The notes below the pieces were generated by a model. That model ran no database searches and had not been told where the DNA came from. It worked only from the letters and a program-made list of their open reading frames with translations. The translations under genes were made by a program, and so were the position numbers. Below, piece after piece: positions 43,662 through 54,047 of a stretch of DNA of 64,000 bases. Position 1 is the stretch's first letter; each line of letters starts with the position of its first letter. The stretch is from Saussurea involucrata (Eukaryota; Streptophyta; Magnoliopsida; Asterales; Asteraceae), in contig CM066314.1 of assembly GCA_033807775.1 (NCBI GenBank), positions 97,380,929 to 97,444,928 on the forward strand, written 5' to 3'.

Positions 43662-44596
43662 TTTTGCAAAGAAGATTGAAGATTTGAGAATAGTTGCAGG
43701 TTCGTCGGAGAAGAAAGTAAGTAAAGTTTTTGTGAGGAGAGGTAACTTGGATTTTATACTGAGTATGTAACCGTAGAATCTGAAAGGGTTAATATTTTGA
43801 GGTAAATAATATTTGGGGTCCGCACATGAGTGGTTACGGCTGGTTCAACTTTCTAGAGGAACGTGCTCCATGTTGGTCCAATGAAAAGATGACACGTCTT
43901 CTCTGTCAGTTATGACGAGACGTCGTGGGCGACCTTATTAAATGCTAGGCGCGTGGGCTTCTTTACCTCCACATGATTCTCACTCGCAGAAAAGTTACCG
44001 CTACTGTTACAGAAATGCCCAAAGTAAAAACTGACAGAGGCTCTGAGATTTGAAAACCTTGTTTTTCTTGCCTCTGTAGGTTGTACCTTCACAAAAAAAT
44101 GGTTGAAAAGTCCATGGTGAGGATCGATAAATTATTAGTATAGAAAGTTCTTTACAGAGGTTTTTGGACCTCTGTCAGAGCTAGCAGAGGCCCTGAGACA
44201 AGAAATTTCTTATATCTAACAATTTATAAACATTTTTGATCATCCAAGTTTTTGATTATTTTTAACAATGTTTTTAGGACCTGTTTGAAAGCTCGTGTCC
44301 TAGAAAATTGTTTTTGAAAAAGGTTTTGTGCAGCAAAAAGTCTTTTTAAAACAAGTGTTGGTCTACAGAAGTTCTTTCTTGTGGAGAGAACTCTGTAACC
44401 AATGACTTCTGTTGTAGTGCATTTGTACGCGATGATTCTTTTTGAAATTGATACCCAAGGTGATTGACAGAGTTTTCAAGATTATTGATTTAAGATCAGA
44501 GCTTTTGCCTGCAGAACCTCTGTTGGACTCAGCAGAGGCTTTGTGACCTTAAATTTCTAATAATGGAAAACTCAATATTCTTTTTGATCAAAGTTT
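43662..44596 (-). other. CopB spacer, ORF3 side, with putative promoter
   Basis: Non-coding, 0.9 kb. A minus-strand TATA box (TATAAAAT, 43751..43758) lies 90 bp upstream of the ORF3 ATG. About seven CAGAGG or CCTCTG words fall in 44030..44550. Confidence 0.5.
43751..43758 (-). promoter_or_regulatory. putative TATA box for CopB ORF3
   Basis: TATAAAAT on the minus strand, well placed for a leader of about 60 bases before the ATG at 43661. Confidence 0.45.
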
Positions 44597-44601
44597 ATTT
44601 G
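44597..44601. repeat. target duplication of CopA-2 (left)
   Basis: ATTTG, repeated at 57497..57501. Confidence 0.9.
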
Positions 44602-45565
44602 TGTTGGTCCCGAAAGGCTTAAACAAGTTTGTAGAAGGGGGGGGGGGGTTGAATACAAACACACTATTTTACTTTTCTAAATTGTTTATTGATAAATCAT
44701 TAACAATTTACAGCTTGTTGCGGAAACAAGATTAAGGATAAACCTAAATCTAAACAAGTTGGAACACTAAGGTTTTCTTGCACTAAGAAAGATAAGGAGA
44801 TTACTAATAAAATCCTATCTTGAGAGATTTGAACTTGTCCAGAGTTAGCAAGTTACTTCAAATGAAGTGAGTTCATCTCTTTATATACTGCATGCATTTA
44901 ATGCAATCCAGTATATACTTTACACGTGTCATTAGCGGATTGGTTGCATGTCATTGACCTTTGATGACAACCTTAGTAGCCGCATGAATGAACAGTGTAG
45001 TATCAGAGTGGTTGTACGATTTCAGATTTTCGGAGGTTCTTTTCTGACATTTCGTACGGTGGCGTGCAAGGGAGGTTAAGACAAAAGTACTTTGTACGGA
45101 GGACTTCATGATCAGCTTTCGTTGATTCAGCGATTATCATTTACTATTCAGCAGATGATAAAGTTCAGCGATAGCTGAAGTCTTGTACTTGATACTTCAC
45201 GTTGAGTGGACAAATCTGAGTCTTCGCTGATCCGCATCAGTTCATTAGGAGACTTGTCGCTGGTTCTTGAGCTTGATCTTCGACTTCAGCGTAGAACCTT
45301 TGTTGACGTGAATCTTGTCTTCAGGGATCATAAGTAAACAACTAACTTATCAGCGATCACCATAAGGACTGAACAGACTCAGCGATATGGTGAACAGTGT
45401 TCGCTGAATGTTTAATCTAAAAGTGCGAGAGTTCCTATCAGCAGTACTGTAAGATCTTAGTACTTATCAGCGATAGTGAAACTCTGATACATATTGTTTA
45501 CTTACAATTTTCACTAAGTATTTAAGATAGGGTCATTATCAAATCACTGAGGGTTTGGATCAACA
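44602..45565 (-). repeat. CopA-2 3' LTR
   Basis: 964 bp with a 12-G run at 44637..44648. Confidence 0.95.
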
Positions 45566-45578
45566 ATCTCCCCCTATT
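45566..45578 (-). promoter_or_regulatory. CopA-2 polypurine tract
   Basis: Same AGGGGGAGAT tract as CopA-1, abutting the 3' LTR. Confidence 0.85.
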
Positions 45579-45832
45579 TGATTATGACATAGCAACAGAG
45601 AAAATTGCTATTTAATGAAAACATAAGGATAAAAAGAACTCATAAAATATTTGTCCCTTTTACTGTTTTCTGGGATCTTTTCAGTACTGATGGAGTAAAG
45701 TACATTCGCTGAAATCTTTCTTTAAATCTTTGAATCAGGTTACAATATAAATAAGAAAGATTACAAGTACAAGCGAAATAAATTACAAGTACTGAAGGAT
45801 GACTGATACAATAGAGAAAATGGTGATTGTTG

Positions 45833-47018
45833 TCAGCCTTCAAAGGGTTCTTCCTTAATGAGAAGTTCATCAAGGGTTGTCTTTTCAGTTGGAATCATCC
45901 AGTCAGGAACCTTTTCTCCTTTATTCTTTAGCTTCAGAGCAGCTTCAAAAATCAAGGGTTTTAGGTGTCGTGCCTGAATGTCTTTTCTGAAGTCGCACCA
46001 GTAGATGAGATCTTTGAGCTGTTCGATTGGAGTGATTACTGATGACTTTACCAGGGACGAAAAGTTCACATGGTGGCAAAGAGACATCAAGGGCAGATAG
46101 ATCAGGATCAGGACCAAGTACTTCAGCGCGAGAGAAACCAATTCCAGTTTCATTTCGTATGACAGGACCTGAGTTTGAATCTTGACGTTTCTTCCTTGGA
46201 GAGTCCTTTTTTCTTTTCGGCTTTAGATCAGGAACAGGAGGAATATCCACACAAGAAGATATCAAATCGATCTGTCTGTTTATCAGCTTTTCGAAATGAT
46301 CCTTGTACTTAGATTTTGACGGTTGGATAGCTAACCTCATCTCCAGCCATTCAGAGAGACCATACCTTTTTACAGTGTCAGCACGAAAGGTTTCAGATGA
46401 GTCATCTTCTCTGAACAGTTTGATGTCAACAATAGGTACTCCGATGGAGGTTCTTCCAGAGATGAATACCTTGTTGATCTTCGCTGGACGATATCTGAAG
46501 TGGATTTTCTCTTTACACCAAATCAGGGTGGTCTGAGAAACTTCAGCTTTCTTTTCCACGATCTTCTGGGCTTGTTCCCAAAGCTTTCGTTGGATTTGAA
46601 TGGGAATACGCTTCAGCTTGGGGTCTTTGACAGATTCTTGAGTGAGCTTGATGGCGTATTCTCTGTCTTTATCTTCAGCTTCCTTCCTTTCAGCGATGAG
46701 GCGTTCAGCTCTGAGATGATCTTGGTATTCAGCTTTTGAAATTCTGAACTTAGGAGGAACTGAAGGTAGTTGATCGCGCCTTAGGATGATTCGCTGATCC
46801 TCGAATCGCTTTATCATTTATTCTCTCCTCTTTTGATCTTCTTCACTCAGCCTTTGAGCAACTGAGGAAAGTCTGTTTCTGTGCGAGAGAGGTTGTTCTT
46901 CTGGTTCATCAGTCTCAGAGATTAAATCTAAGACTGGGATTATGTCTTCAGCGGTAGCTGGAATTATTGGTGAAGTCGCAACAGATCTTTCAGCGATATC
47001 CTCAAACAGGGGAGAGGA
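45833..47018 (-). pseudogene. CopA-2 ORF3, putative second exon with a deletion
   Basis: Equivalent to 2133..3389 of CopA-1 and nearly identical in sequence. A 68-bp deletion near 46036, flanked by GATT microhomology, removes the NPYGIFFLDYDGRK region and shifts the frame, so the C-terminal part is read from 46153..45833 in another frame. An in-frame TAA also sits just upstream of MIKRF (where CopA-1 has GAA). This copy of ORF3 cannot make the full protein. Confidence 0.7.
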
Positions 47019-47169
47019 CTAGCTGAAACGTAGCGATCTTACAAATAAGAACTGGGTAGAAGAACTTGGGTAGAAAAGATAGAAAAAAATGTGGATGTGT
47101 ATGGTGTTTGTGGAATGGATAACTGATTTTTCAGAGATGATCAGGGAAGGAAAAATAAGTTTAGTGTAC
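47019..47169 (-). other. putative intron in CopA-2 ORF3
   Basis: 151 bp with the same donor (CAG|GTACAC) and acceptor (CAGCTAG|TCC) as CopA-1 3390..3548, both between codons. Confidence 0.5.
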
Positions 47170-49772
47170 CTGACAAATCGGCTTTGCAAGTAGGATCGCC
47201 AGATTATCATCTTCAGCGATGCCTTTGTCTTTGCTTTTCTCAGCGCCAGAGGCTGAGTGCTTTGTCTTTGTCTTCTCCCCTGAAGGTTCTTTTATTGAAA
47301 TACCTTTAAGAGCTTTGGTTCGAGGAGCAGGTTTGACAACAAAGAAATCATCGTCATCTTCATCATCATCATCATCGTTCCTTGGAGAGGAGGATGGTTC
47401 AGCTTCAGGGATGTCGAAGTCTTCGTCTTCTTCTGCTTCAGATTCCTCAGCATCTTCATCGAGTTGCTCCCCCTCAGATATAGAGGCGAGGTTCTCGGTT
47501 CCCTCAGGGTTTTCATCTCCCTGAGGTCCAGTAATCCGATCTTCATTACCCTCTCCCCTGATAGATTCATCATGGGAAAGGTCTTCAGCGCTCTTCTCCT
47601 GTTCAGCGCTCTTCTCCCCCTCTTTCTCATGATGGGCGGGGGAGGAATGGGTAGATTCAGCATTGGTGTTGTCTCTGTCTTCTGGGCCAGAGATTTTCAC
47701 ACAACCTTCAAGCTTAGCTATTCTGTCTTCTAGGCCAGAAATAGCAGGCGTGATTTTCTTCAGCTCTTGGCGATCCTCTGCGGTGAATGAGTCCAAAACA
47801 GGTGCAGGGGCCGGAGCAGGAGCTGGATTATTTGCCTTGTTCACCAGCGTCTCGATCATTGTCTTGACAGAACCAAGGTCGGTCTTCACTGAGCCCAAGT
47901 CGGTCTTGACCACTGACATATCACCTTCGAGTGTACCAACCGATTTCTTCAGCGTTGTAACTTCGCTGGAAATGGTGGAAACTGATGATTTGAGGTTGGT
48001 GTAGTCAGTGTAGATGTTGGAGAGCACTTTGGCAAAGTCGGCGAGAGTTTTATCAAGGTCTTTGATGTCATCAGAGGAGGCCTTCTTTTCCACCACAGTA
48101 GTCAGCTTCGTCAGATTCTCTCCAGCGTTTGTTACGGCTGTAGAGTTATTTGATAGACCGGTGGTGAGATCCGTAAGTTTCATCTCCATAGACTTCAGAG
48201 ACTGGTTGATGTCTCCCAAAAAAGGACCTGTAACATATAAGTACTTGTGAACAAAGGAAAGCTCAGAAGTTTCAGGTTTAGTTACAGTGTTTAAGGTGGG
48301 ATCTGTACCTGCAGGAGCGTTGACGAACTCATCAAAGTTTCGAGTCCCTCCATAGTGTTCCATATCTCCCTCAAAAGTTCCGTGAGGAATGGAGATCTCT
48401 GCAGGTCCTTTCTTCGTCATTCGCTGAGAAGCTTCAACGGCTTCTTGAATGATGGCATCTCCAGTTTTGACTGGAGGAGTGTCCAAAGAAGTAGAGGGAG
48501 GAGCGAAGGATAAGAATTGGGGTTGGGGTTCAAGTTCAGCGTTGGATTCGCTGAGAAGTACTTCATCAGTCTTTTGAGAGACTGACGAAGGTTGGGTAGA
48601 TTCCAAAGTTCTAACCTCAGCGTTTAGGGACGCTGAAGTAGGTTTAGAAGGGATGGCTTGAATTGGTGTGGCAGAGCGTACCACGAAACTTTCCTTCAGC
48701 TCTTCAGAATGAGCTGAGGAGTCTTCAGCATGCAACTGCTGGGGTTGCTCCTTGGTTTTCTTGATCCTTTTGGAATCAAGAGGGGTAAGAGATTGTTTCC
48801 TTTTCTTAGAAGGAATGGATTTTGTGGCCGGGGTATCAGCGATGGGTATTGTCGCTGAAGGAGCCACAGAAAGCGGAGAATTAAGAAGAGTGAGAAGAGT
48901 AGAGAGACGTACCTCGTTGGCGACAGGCTTGAAGTCGAGAACTTTAGGGCCAATCTGAGAGAGTTTCGGATCACCCTCTTCAGGATAGCTGTCCTTCAGG
49001 CCATATTGAAAGATGGCGCTGAAGAATCGCGGGTAAGGAACCCAACACGTTGAATGAGGTCTTCATAGATGATGGAGGCCCAGTCAATGTTGAGACCTTT
49101 CAGCAGTGCGTAACCCATGGCCTGCTGAGGTTGAGCGGCTTGATCAGAAGATCCGGATTTCGCTGTCATGCAGCTGATCAGGTGAGCGAAGATGAAGTTC
49201 ATCTCGCTGGGCATCTTGGATTTCTTTATCAGCGTCAGCTTCTTCTCAGGTAGCTTGTCTCTTCCAGTCTCCCAGATGTAACCCATCGCATCAAGGAAAG
49301 CAATGATTTCTTCCCTGTCAGCGTGCTTCTTGTGGTCAGGAAATGGAATGAAAGGATTTTCTGAGGTAGCGTTAGGGAATTTCAGAGCTTTGCGGATTAT
49401 TGCGGGGGTTATCTTGATGGTGCCATACTCAGTATCGCTGAGTATGCAGTCGATGGTTTTAGATGGATCTTTGGCTGAGGGTAGGTTGGTGTGTCTGGCA
49501 GAGTACCAGAATTGGGATAATAGACGCTGACTGGCAGGAGGTGTGATTGTCAGTGCTGTGTATATGGGGCTATTCTTCAAAAAAATCACAGCGTCGTCTA
49601 GATGGGATACCTGCTTCCGAGGAGGAAACTCGAGAAGCGCTGAAAGGTTGTTTGCCTTTGTCCAGTCTAGTTGATCCAGCTCAAACTTAACCTGAGGAGC
49701 TTTGGTGATTTCCAGTTCCTCAGAATCACTGGAGATGGACTCAGCGGTAACATTCAGCTTTGAAGTTGCCAT
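47170..49772 (-). pseudogene. CopA-2 ORF3, first exon with a deletion
   Basis: The first 240 or so codons are open from MATSKLNV at 49772 and lack the extra base that breaks CopA-1. A 25-bp deletion near 49044 then shifts the frame, and the rest is open from about 48960 down to 47161. Domains are as in CopA-1: N-terminal globular domain, Ser/Pro linker, coiled coil, Ala-Pro repeat, acidic tail. The two copies thus carry different lesions, which suggests that the ancestor was intact. Confidence 0.7.
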
Positions 49773-49776
49773 TTCA

Positions 49777-50162
49777 CTGTATTATCAGTTCAACCAAAGA
49801 TGTTAACAAATAAGAAATATCTTAATGTGGAAAGAGAATTTCCATTAAGATTTTTAGAATTTTGTCCATTTCATTCAGACAAAAAAGTCTTAATGAAGAT
49901 TAGGGTTTTTCTTGTTTTTAAAGAAAACGAATATAACACCTATAAGCCTTGTATACCAGTTTTTAAAAAAATGGATACGAAAGAAGAACAAGTTTAAGAT
50001 TTTAGATTTAAAACTTGAAGAACAACCATGAAATGGTTGTGTTTATAAAACCATGAAAGAAAATGATTTTATTTTTGAGGTCTTTTGTTTGATCTTGTGT
50101 AAAACAATGATAAGATCGAAAACAAGTTATTTGCATTTGATAAAAGATAAGAACATATTGAC
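49777..50162 (-). other. putative 5' leader intron of CopA-2 ORF3
   Basis: Donor CTCAAG|GTCAAT at 50162 and acceptor AATACAG|TGAAATGG at 49777, 386 bp. Confidence 0.45.
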
Positions 50163-50285
50163 CTTGAGTTTGATGAAGAAGATGATGAACAGTTCTTGAA
50201 GATCGAGAGCACAAAATGCAACAGTGTTCTTTTCTTGCGGAGAAAGATTGATTCGCATAAAAGACAAATATAAACTTTGAGAGAG

Positions 50286-50370
50286 TTTATATAGGAAGAG
50301 AGTAGAGAGAGAAAAACTTGAGCGGGAAAGTTTGTCATCATGACACGGACACGTGTTTGCATTTGATTGG
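50286..50370 (-). promoter_or_regulatory. putative internal promoter for CopA-2 ORF3
   Basis: CCAAT (50370..50366), CACGTG (50355..50350) and TATATAAA (50293..50286) in 5' to 3' order on the minus strand, as in CopA-1. Confidence 0.5.
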
Positions 50371-50693
50371 ATAGACAACGAAACGTGCAAACGTGTGTCA
50401 GAAAAAGAAACGTGCCTGGTGTTATCCGTTGCAATGACGTCACAACTGTCCTTTCACATTCTTTCGTTGTCTCTGAGGTTTTGAAAGAAAAACTCAGGGA
50501 CTCTTTGGAAAAATATGAAGCACTGAATAGAAATATCAGTGAGGGTTTTAAGAAATTTCAAAATATTATTCAGCGATGAAAGAATTTGAAATCTTGCATT
50601 TTCATGCGTTTTGTCAGAGAAAACATACCTTGATATCAGTTTAACCCAATTTATTCAGAGAGAAGATGATGAAATGGATTGTACTAGTTTATT

Positions 50694-53600
50694 TTATTCA
50701 GAGCCTATACAAGAATGTATAAACGTATCGCTGATTAAATGTGAACCGCTGAAGATTTTTCCTTCAAAGTTCAGCATTCCAAGCTCGCTGATGAGAAAGT
50801 TGAATCTTGTCTCATCAAGAGGTTTGGTAAACAAATCAGCTAACTGATAATCAGTTGGGATAAAATGAAGTTCTATATCACCATTCATCACATGATCTCT
50901 GATAAAATGATATCTGATTTCTATGTGTTTTGTCTTTGAGTGTAGCACTGGATTGTTTGCTATAGCGATGGCACTTGGGCTGTCGCAATAGATTGGAATT
51001 TTGGAGAGCTGAAGATCATAGTCTAGTAGTTGATTTCTCATCCTCAAGACTTGAGAACAGCAGCTTCCAGCGGCTACATACTCAGCTTCAGCTGTGGAAG
51101 TGGACACCGAGTTTTGCTTCTTACTTGTCCAACTTACCAGCTTTCCACCCAGGAGCTGACATCCTCCTGTGGTGCTTTTCCTATCCATTTTGCAACCTGC
51201 AAAATCACTGTCTGAATAGGCGGTTAGATCGAATCCTGAATCTTTGGGATACCAAAGACCTAGATTCGCTGTACCCTTAAGATATCGAAAGATTCGCTTT
51301 ACATCTTTCATATGAGATATCTTAGGTTCAGCTTGATATCGTGCGCACAGACATGTTGCAAACATAATATCGGGTCGGCTAGCTGTAAGATACAGTAGTG
51401 AGCCGATCATCCCACGGTACAGCGTGACATTGACAGGAACACCCTTTGTGTCCTTATCAAGTATCAGCGGTGGTGCCATAGGGGTTTTCATAGCTGAACT
51501 TTCAGTTAAGTCGAATTTTTTCAGCATATCTTTAACATACTTTCCCTGATTTATAAAAGTTCCTTTTTCAGTTTGCTTAATCTGAAGACCAAGGAAATAT
51601 GTTAGTTCACCCATCATACTCATTTTATACTCATCTTTCATTCTATCAGCGAAACGAGTACAAAGCTCAGGGTTAGTAGAACCAAATATAATGTCATCAA
51701 CATATATTTGAACTAAAATGATATGACCTTTTATTTTTCTAAAAAACAAAGTTTTGTCAATCTTACCTCTCTCAAATTTTTCAAGGTGGAGATACGTAGA
51801 AAGAGTGTCATACCATGCACGAGGAGCTTGCTTCAAGCCATAAAGTGCCTTATCCAGCTTATAAACATAACCTGGACGCTTAGGATCTGAGAATCCTGGA
51901 GGTTGTTCCACATAAACTTCTTCATTCAGCTTTCCATTTAGAAACGCTGACTTAACATCCATTTGATGTACAGTGAAGTTTTTGTGTACAACATATGCTA
52001 AGAAAAGACGAATAGATTCAAGTCTTGCTACAGGAGCAAAGGTTTCGTCATAATCTATACCTTCCTCTTGTCTGTATCCCTGAGCAACAAGACGAGCTTT
52101 GTTGCGAGTTACAGTACCATGTTCGTCCAACTTGTTTCGATAGACCCACTTAGTGCCTATCACTGTTTTGTCAGTTGGTCTCCGAACAAGTTTCCAAACT
52201 TTGTTTCTTTCGAATTCAGTCAGCTCTTCTTGCATAGCGCGGACCCAGTTTGGATCTCTGAGGGCATCATCTATTTTCTTTGGTTCAGTTAGAGAAATAA
52301 AGTTAACAAATAAACAAATATTACCTGCACTTCTACGAGTCTGAATACCAGCGTTGGGATCACCAAGAATTTGATCGATTGGGTGATTTACAGTCCATCG
52401 TTGAGCCGGAGCATGCGTCGCTGACTCAGTCTGAACTGGAGAAACTGAAGATGAGGCTTCAGCTACTTCTGGATAATCAGCTAAGAGAGGAATGCTTGCA
52501 TTTGTCACTTCATTCACTGATTGCTGAGAAATAGATGGAATTTCTGAGACATTTGTATCAACTGCGGGTATAGTATTTATAGGAACAGCTGAGACCCAAG
52601 ATGTTTCAGCTTCACTATTCTGCATATTGGGAATGATAGTTGGACCATCATTTTCAGTTGTATGAGTATGAGTAGTGGGAACATCTTCTGAATCACCAAG
52701 ATGAGAAAACATCCATTGATTCAGTTCTTCTGTATCAGCGTTCGGTTTAGAGTTCGCTGAACGGGATTCGTCAAACGTGACGTGAATAGTTTCTTCTACA
52801 GTTTGTCTTCTTCGGTTGAAGACTCTGAAGGCTTTGGAAACTGAGGAGTATCCAAGAAAGATTCCATCATCAGCCTTAGGATCAAACTTTCCAAGGGCAT
52901 CTCTGTTGTTCAGTATGAAACACTGACAACCAAAGATGTGAAGAAAGCTGATTGAAGGCTTTCTCCCATGAAAAAGTTCATAGGCTGTCTTTTTGAATCT
53001 TTTGACTATCAGCGACCTGTTTTGCGTAAAACAAGCCGTGTTGACAGCTTCTGCCCAAAACTGAGTAGGCAGGTGAGAATCGCTGAGCATTGAACGTGCA
53101 ACTTCAATAATTGTTCTATTTCTTCTTTCAGCGACTCCGTTTTGTTTTGGTGTTCTCACTGACGAAAAGTTATGAGAAATACCCTTGCTCTCAAGGAAGG
53201 AATCAAGAGAACTGTTTTTGAATTCAGTTCCATGATCACTCCTTATTGAGCGAACAGTCATATTGTTCAGAGTTTCCATCTTCCGAACAAAGGTGATGAG
53301 TTCTTCAGGGGTGTCACTCTTAGAACGGAGAAACATTACCCATGTATAACGAGAGAATTCATCAACTATGACCAGCGTATATTTCTTTCCAGCGATGGAT
53401 TGTTTGTTAACGGGGCCAAACAAATCCATATGGAGTAGTTGAAGAGGAGATGACACTGAGGAAACTTGCTTGGACTTAAAGCTTGCCTTGGTCTGCTTCC
53501 CTTTTTCACACGCTGAACATAAGGATTCTTTGGCGTATGAATGTTGAGGTAGACCAGTGACTAACTCTTTGGATGAAAGAGTATTCAGTGTCTTGAAGTT

Positions 53601-54035
53601 GAGATGTGAGAGTCTCTTGTGCCATAGCCAGTTGACATCAGAAGATGCCTTTGAGAAGAAACAGGAGTTCTCAGTGGTTGTTGAGTCCATGTTTATAACG
53701 TAAACATTTTCCAAACGATAACCGCTGAGAGCTATCTTCTCCTTTTTGTCAGAGACAAAGCAGGATTCCTTGGTGAAAATCACTTTGTTATCCATGTCGC
53801 AAAGCTGACTGATGCTCAGAAGATTATGCTTCAGCCCTTCAACATATGCGACTCTTCTGAAGGATGTTGTACCATTTGAAAGTACACCATACCCTCGGGT
53901 GTGTCCTTTTCCATTTCCACCGAAAGTTACAGAGGGACCCTTCTCTTCTTTGTATTCAGCGAGCATGCTTTTCTTTCCAGTCATGTGTCTAGAGCATCCG
54001 CTATCGAGATACCAGATACCCTTCTTAACCTGCAA
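50694..54035 (-). CDS. pol: CopA-2 Pol: PR-INT-RT-RNase H, intact
   Basis: An uninterrupted frame of 1113 codons from the TTG at 54035, with no ATG at the expected start; it follows Gag in the same frame after one TAA. Protease: DSG at residue 11. Integrase: zinc-binding H139-H144 and C173-C176; catalytic D204 (HMDLFGP), D267 (SDHGTEF) and E303 (NGVAERRN), a DD35E spacing. Reverse transcriptase: D693 (QMDVKSAF), YVDD at 778-781. RNase H: D/E residues in AYSDSDFAG and AEAEYVAA, D1018, and KHIEIRYHF near the end. The usual stop after GMLNFEG is mutated, giving a 20-residue extension. Product is a polyprotein that cleaves itself, copies the RNA and inserts the cDNA. All catalytic residues are present. 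Confidence 0.95.
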   Translation of the reverse strand: MQVKKGIWYLDSGCSRHMTGKKSMLAEYKEEKGPSVTFGGNGKGHTRGYGVLSNGTTSFRRVAYVEGLKHNLLSISQLCDMDNKVIFTKESCFVSDKKEKIALSGYRLENVYVINMDSTTTENSCFFSKASSDVNWLWHKRLSHLNFKTLNTLSSKELVTGLPQHSYAKESLCSACEKGKQTKASFKSKQVSSVSSPLQLLHMDLFGPVNKQSIAGKKYTLVIVDEFSRYTWVMFLRSKSDTPEELITFVRKMETLNNMTVRSIRSDHGTEFKNSSLDSFLESKGISHNFSSVRTPKQNGVAERRNRTIIEVARSMLSDSHLPTQFWAEAVNTACFTQNRSLIVKRFKKTAYELFHGRKPSISFLHIFGCQCFILNNRDALGKFDPKADDGIFLGYSSVSKAFRVFNRRRQTVEETIHVTFDESRSANSKPNADTEELNQWMFSHLGDSEDVPTTHTHTTENDGPTIIPNMQNSEAETSWVSAVPINTIPAVDTNVSEIPSISQQSVNEVTNASIPLLADYPEVAEASSSVSPVQTESATHAPAQRWTVNHPIDQILGDPNAGIQTRRSAGNICLFVNFISLTEPKKIDDALRDPNWVRAMQEELTEFERNKVWKLVRRPTDKTVIGTKWVYRNKLDEHGTVTRNKARLVAQGYRQEEGIDYDETFAPVARLESIRLFLAYVVHKNFTVHQMDVKSAFLNGKLNEEVYVEQPPGFSDPKRPGYVYKLDKALYGLKQAPRAWYDTLSTYLHLEKFERGKIDKTLFFRKIKGHIILVQIYVDDIIFGSTNPELCTRFADRMKDEYKMSMMGELTYFLGLQIKQTEKGTFINQGKYVKDMLKKFDLTESSAMKTPMAPPLILDKDTKGVPVNVTLYRGMIGSLLYLTASRPDIMFATCLCARYQAEPKISHMKDVKRIFRYLKGTANLGLWYPKDSGFDLTAYSDSDFAGCKMDRKSTTGGCQLLGGKLVSWTSKKQNSVSTSTAEAEYVAAGSCCSQVLRMRNQLLDYDLQLSKIPIYCDSPSAIAIANNPVLHSKTKHIEIRYHFIRDHVMNGDIELHFIPTDYQLADLFTKPLDETRFNFLISELGMLNFEGKIFSGSHLISDTFIHSCIGSE

Positions 54036-54047
54036 TACAAAGGAAGA

